Part shown: one piece after another, positions 5,561-7,814 of the stretch
Position numbering within the stretch: the stretch's first letter is position 1
Layout: every line of letters starts with the position of its first letter
Assembly: GCA_021819605.1 (NCBI GenBank)
Contig: JAKAQT010000072.1
Location: 1-7,814 of the forward strand
From: Thermoplasmata archaeon
GTDB taxonomy: Archaea > Thermoplasmatota > Thermoplasmata > Thermoplasmatales > Thermoplasmataceae
Reading direction: 5' to 3'
DNA length: 7,814 bases
The notes under the pieces: model-generated
Seen by the model: the letters and a program-made list of their open reading frames with translations, nothing else
Told to the model about the DNA's origin: nothing
Databases searched by the model: none
Position numbers and translations under genes: made by a program

Positions 5561-6955
5561 GTGCTTCATAAGTTATTTCATCCTGAATCTGTGGCCATCG
5601 TTGGAGCCTCTAATGATCCGGGAAAAATTGGGAATGTGATCCTGAAGAACCTGATTTCATCAGGGTATAGAGGCAGTATTTTCCCGGTTAACCCCTCACA
5701 GGATGAGATAATGGGGCTGAGATGCTATCCTTACATAAAGTCCATAGGCCATAGTATTGATTTATGCGTAATTGCCATTCCTGCCAGATCATCTGTTGCA
5801 GTGGTGCAGGACTGTGTTTCCTTGAAGGTGCCATTCATTGTGATGATACCGGGAGGTTTCGCAGAAACCGGTAAGGATGGTAGGGCACTGCAGGACAGAA
5901 TAAGTTCCCTTATTGAGGGCACAGAGACAAGGATAGTGGGCCCCAACACTGTTGGGATATATGTACCCGGCAGCGGGCTCAACACAACCCTGACTCCAAC
6001 CGACAGAGTCCAGTTTCCACCTGAGGGGAATATATCATTCATATCACAGAGCGGTGCACTGGGACTTCTAACCATGGATACAATATCTGAATTCGAAACA
6101 GGCATACATTCATTCATAAATGTCGGTAACCGATCTGACCTGGATGAACTGGACATTCTGAAATACCTTGCCTCAAGAAGTGAGGTGAAAGGCATAGCCC
6201 TGTATCTTGAGAGCATACCTCGTGGGAATGACTTCTTCAGGATCATGAAGACTGCGGTGCAATCCAAGCCCATCGTGATACTCAAATCCGGCAGAACTGA
6301 AACAGCAGCAAAGGCGGCATTGCTGCATACTGCCTCCATGGCCACTGATGATAGGGTTACAGAAGGCATATTCAGGCAGCTGGGCATTGTCAGAGCCCAG
6401 AACGAGACCGAACTCATGGACTTTACAAGAACATTATCCTACTCCAGAAATGCCCGTGGTAACAGGGTAGCTGTTGTGACCAGTGCTGGTGGAGTTGGCG
6501 TTGTGACCACGGACCTGCTGTCTCTTCCTGCCCATCCTGATCTAAAAATGGCTGAATTTTCTGAACGTACAAAGGATGAGATCAGAAAACTGATTGTGGC
6601 CTTTGGATCTGTGCAGAATCCTGTGGACATAACGGCCGATGGCAGTGTTAGCCAGGTTAACGATATCCTGGCAATACTGAATGAAGCAGATGAAGTGGAC
6701 ATGATTATACTTTATGCACTTCCACAGACACCTAAGATGACCATGGATCTGGTTGATGTGGCAGTTAAATGGCAGAGATCAGGCAAGCCTCTGCTGGTTG
6801 GAGTTCTGGGATTCAAAGAAGCAAAGCAGATGCTGCTTTCCCTTGAACAGCAGCACGTTCCATCATTTCCAAGTATATCAAGAACGGTACGATCAGCTGA
6901 GGCGCTTGCCAAGTACTCTTTTTATATGAGGAGGATGAAAGATGCTGCTGTATGA
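5561..6955 (+). CDS. acdA: ADP-forming acetyl-CoA (acyl-CoA) synthetase, alpha subunit
   Basis: Alpha subunit of the archaeal NDP-forming acyl-CoA synthetase, which converts acyl-CoA, ADP and phosphate to acid, CoA and ATP; related to succinyl-CoA synthetase. The 464 residues match the stand-alone alpha length. A CoA-binding Rossmann domain comes first (SVAIVGASNDPGKIGN, 10-25; IPARSS, 73-78; GPNTVGIY, 127-134), then two ligase/flavodoxin-like domains with ISQSGALG (161-168), YLES containing Glu218, and the second copy VTSAGGVGVV (306-315) plus NPVDIT (353-358). The phosphorylated histidine is most likely His256 in LLHTASMATDD, which departs from the usual SHTGALAG. Start is GTG 5561, chosen because the frame closes at TAA 5525 and homology begins at once. 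The 3' end overlaps acdB. The acyl substrate cannot be told from sequence. Confidence 0.92.
   Translation: MLHKLFHPESVAIVGASNDPGKIGNVILKNLISSGYRGSIFPVNPSQDEIMGLRCYPYIKSIGHSIDLCVIAIPARSSVAVVQDCVSLKVPFIVMIPGGFAETGKDGRALQDRISSLIEGTETRIVGPNTVGIYVPGSGLNTTLTPTDRVQFPPEGNISFISQSGALGLLTMDTISEFETGIHSFINVGNRSDLDELDILKYLASRSEVKGIALYLESIPRGNDFFRIMKTAVQSKPIVILKSGRTETAAKAALLHTASMATDDRVTEGIFRQLGIVRAQNETELMDFTRTLSYSRNARGNRVAVVTSAGGVGVVTTDLLSLPAHPDLKMAEFSERTKDEIRKLIVAFGSVQNPVDITADGSVSQVNDILAILNEADEVDMIILYALPQTPKMTMDLVDVAVKWQRSGKPLLVGVLGFKEAKQMLLSLEQQHVPSFPSISRTVRSAEALAKYSFYMRRMKDAAV
6930..6934 (+). promoter_or_regulatory. Ribosome-binding site of acdB inside acdA
   Basis: GGAGG lies 7 nt before ATG 6942, the ideal distance, and supports the longer acdB start that overlaps acdA by 14 nt. 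A second GGAGGGG at 6966-6972 precedes ATG 6975 by two to four bases, so a shorter product lacking 11 residues remains possible. Confidence 0.6.
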
Positions 6956-7592
6956 AGATTATCCCGGAGGGGTCATGGACGAATTTCAGGCGAAGGCCCT
7001 TCTAAGGAAATACAAAATAAGGACGCCATTGGGTATGCTTATTGAGGGCAGTGTCCTTCCGGATGATATATCGCTTCATTATCCTGTGGTTCTCAAAGCC
7101 GTAGGGCACGATTTATTGCATAAGTCTGATTCCGGTGCTCTAATCCTGAGAATTAATGATAGAGATCAGCTTGATTCGGCCTTCAGTCACCTTCTGACCA
7201 AATTCCCAGAACACAATTTCCTTCTTGAAGAGATGATCCAGGGAAATGTGGAGGCAATACTTGGTGTGAACAAAAATCCCACATTCGGACACGTCATGAT
7301 GCTGGGAACCGGTGGCATCCTGGCAGAAATTTTTGATGATGTCTCATTCAGGACTGTAAATATATCCACTTCTGATGTCAGTGAAATGATAATGGAAACA
7401 TCCCTTGGAAGATTTGTAAAGGGATTCAGAGGCCTAAGAATAAACGAGAAAAGCATTGTGGATACCGCGATTTCACTTTCGCAGCTGATACAAGACGAAG
7501 GCGGAAATATCAGATCACTGGACATCAATCCCCTCATACTAACGGAAGGTGATGCTTTTGCCGCAGATGCCAAAATTGTGCTTTCCAAATAG
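6942..7592 (+). CDS. acdB: ADP-forming acetyl-CoA (acyl-CoA) synthetase, beta subunit
   Basis: ATP-grasp subunit of the same synthetase; it binds the nucleotide and takes the phosphate from the alpha-subunit histidine. From ATG 6942 it has 216 residues, slightly shorter than the ~230 usual for stand-alone beta subunits because the N-terminal helix before EFQAKALLRKYKIRTP is reduced. Motifs: PVVLKAVG (48-55); LLHKSDSGALIL (58-69), with His60 at the position of the second catalytic histidine of this family; FLLEEMIQGNVEAILGV (93-109); FGHVMMLGTGGILAEIFDDVSFR (115-137); and the terminal LDINPL (193-198). It overlaps acdA by 14 nt, so the two chains are made together. An alternative start at 6975 would leave the ATP-grasp core intact. 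No terminator hairpin follows; there is only a short T-rich stretch near 7613-7619. Confidence 0.93.
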   Translation: MLLYEDYPGGVMDEFQAKALLRKYKIRTPLGMLIEGSVLPDDISLHYPVVLKAVGHDLLHKSDSGALILRINDRDQLDSAFSHLLTKFPEHNFLLEEMIQGNVEAILGVNKNPTFGHVMMLGTGGILAEIFDDVSFRTVNISTSDVSEMIMETSLGRFVKGFRGLRINEKSIVDTAISLSQLIQDEGGNIRSLDINPLILTEGDAFAADAKIVLSK

Positions 7593-7655
7593 TGCGTCTA
7601 CAATGCAAATCATTTTCTTGTATCAAATAAAGATGAAAAGAGTGGAAACAGCAAA

Positions 7656-7678
7656 AGTATTTTTAGCGTTTTAATACT
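7656..7678 (+). promoter_or_regulatory. Promoter region of tRNA-Ala with flanking inverted repeat
   Basis: Two overlapping TATA candidates lie upstream of the tRNA: GTATTTTTA (7657-7665) and TTTTAATA (7669-7676). The second is centred about 38 nt before the mature 5' end and would give a leader of about 13 nt; the first would give one of about 24 nt. The block is bounded by the inverted repeat AGTATT (7656-7661) and AATACT (7673-7678). Confidence 0.5.
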
Positions 7679-7694
7679 CTCAGGCTGCTTCATA

Positions 7695-7711
7695 CCTTGG
7701 GTAAACCAAGG
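7695..7711 (+). repeat. Hairpin abutting and overlapping the tRNA-Ala 5' end
   Basis: CCTTGG (7695-7700) and CCAAGG (7706-7711) pair perfectly around the loop GTAAA. The last two bases of the right arm are G1 and G2 of the mature tRNA, so in the precursor this stem competes with the first two acceptor pairs, next to the RNase P cleavage site. A six-pair stem is unlikely to arise often, but no function is established. Confidence 0.45.
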
Positions 7712-7781
7712 GCCGGTAGATCAGCGGTAGATCGCCTGCTTTGCAAGCAGGAGGCCTCGGGTTCAAATCCCGACCGGTCCA
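7710..7781 (+). tRNA. tRNA-Ala (anticodon UGC)
   Basis: A complete 72-nt cloverleaf. The acceptor GGGCCGG (7710-7716) pairs with CCGGTCC (7774-7780) and includes the G3:U70 wobble pair (7712 with 7778), the universal alanine identity element, with discriminator A at 7781. The D stem is GATC/GATC (7719-7722, 7730-7733); the anticodon stem CCTGC/GCAGG encloses loop TTTGCAA with anticodon TGC at 7742-7744, reading GCA and related alanine codons. The variable loop is AGGCC; the T stem TCGGG/CCCGA encloses TTCAAAT. CCA is not encoded and there is no intron. It is transcribed in the same direction as acdAB from what looks like its own promoter. Confidence 0.97.
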
Positions 7782-7814
7782 TATTAAGTCATCTTGGTCA
7801 GGAAACGTTTTCTA

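Noticed and set aside
5731..6417. 228-codon open frame on the minus strand inside acdA
   Set aside because: The plus-strand frame carries all the acetyl-CoA synthetase motifs. The antisense frame is low-complexity in residues (Ser/Val/Met rich) and a by-product of codon bias.
7187..7588. 133-codon open frame on the minus strand inside acdB
   Set aside because: It is a mirror of the ATP-grasp coding region, with no independent signals.
7593..7650. Terminator of acdAB
   Set aside because: Only a short T-rich stretch (about 7613-7619) is present, with no stem. It is compatible with weak archaeal termination but too poor to call.
7710..7814. Integrated element at the tRNA-Ala 3' end
   Set aside because: No direct repeat of the tRNA 3' end or integrase is visible, and only 33 bp follow the tRNA.
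1..7814. CRISPR array, insertion sequence, toxin-antitoxin or defence system
   Set aside because: No regularly spaced repeats, transposase motifs or small paired accessory genes were seen; nearly all sequence is accounted for by conserved core genes.

Overview
The window looks like one end of a contig from an acidophilic thermoplasmatal archaeon (Thermoplasma/Ferroplasma/Cuniculiplasma-like). The signs are an A-type ATP synthase operon, an isopentenyl phosphate kinase (IPK) plus type 2 IPP isomerase pair from an archaeal mevalonate pathway, an archaeal ZPR1 zinc-finger protein, a two-subunit ADP-forming acetyl-CoA synthetase, an archaeal tRNA-Ala without encoded CCA, and TATA boxes placed about 30 nt upstream of start codons, as in leaderless archaeal transcripts. 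The order-level assignment is an inference; the archaeal domain is secure.

Layout. Minus strand, right to left: ipk (5285-4554), fni (4557-3505), ZPR1-like gene (3515-2970), then a TATA box and the ATP synthase genes atpK, atpE, atpC, atpF and the 5' part of atpA, which runs off position 1. Genes in this block are separated by 9 nt or less or overlap, except for the roughly 70-nt gap in front of atpK that holds a promoter. Plus strand: an AT-rich 275-bp divergent region (5286-5560), acdA (alpha) and acdB (beta) overlapping in one operon, a 117-bp gap, and tRNA-Ala(UGC) at 7710-7781.

How the genes work together. IPK phosphorylates isopentenyl phosphate to IPP and FNI interconverts IPP and DMAPP, giving the precursors of ether lipids; the acd enzyme turns acyl-CoA, ADP and phosphate into acid, CoA and ATP; the A-type ATPase couples ATP to the ion gradient across the membrane. 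These are core functions and I see no mobile element, CRISPR array, defence cassette or clearly new system.

Points worth a second look: the first seven bases (CCGATCT) match the 3' end of the Illumina adapter and replace the expected P-loop codons of atpA, so the contig edge is probably an artefact; the ATP synthase operon starts with atpK, with no atpH/atpI upstream; the phospho-histidine motif of the acd alpha subunit departs from the usual SHTGALAG form; fni uses a TTG start inside the ipk stop; and a perfect hairpin abuts and overlaps the 5' end of the tRNA.
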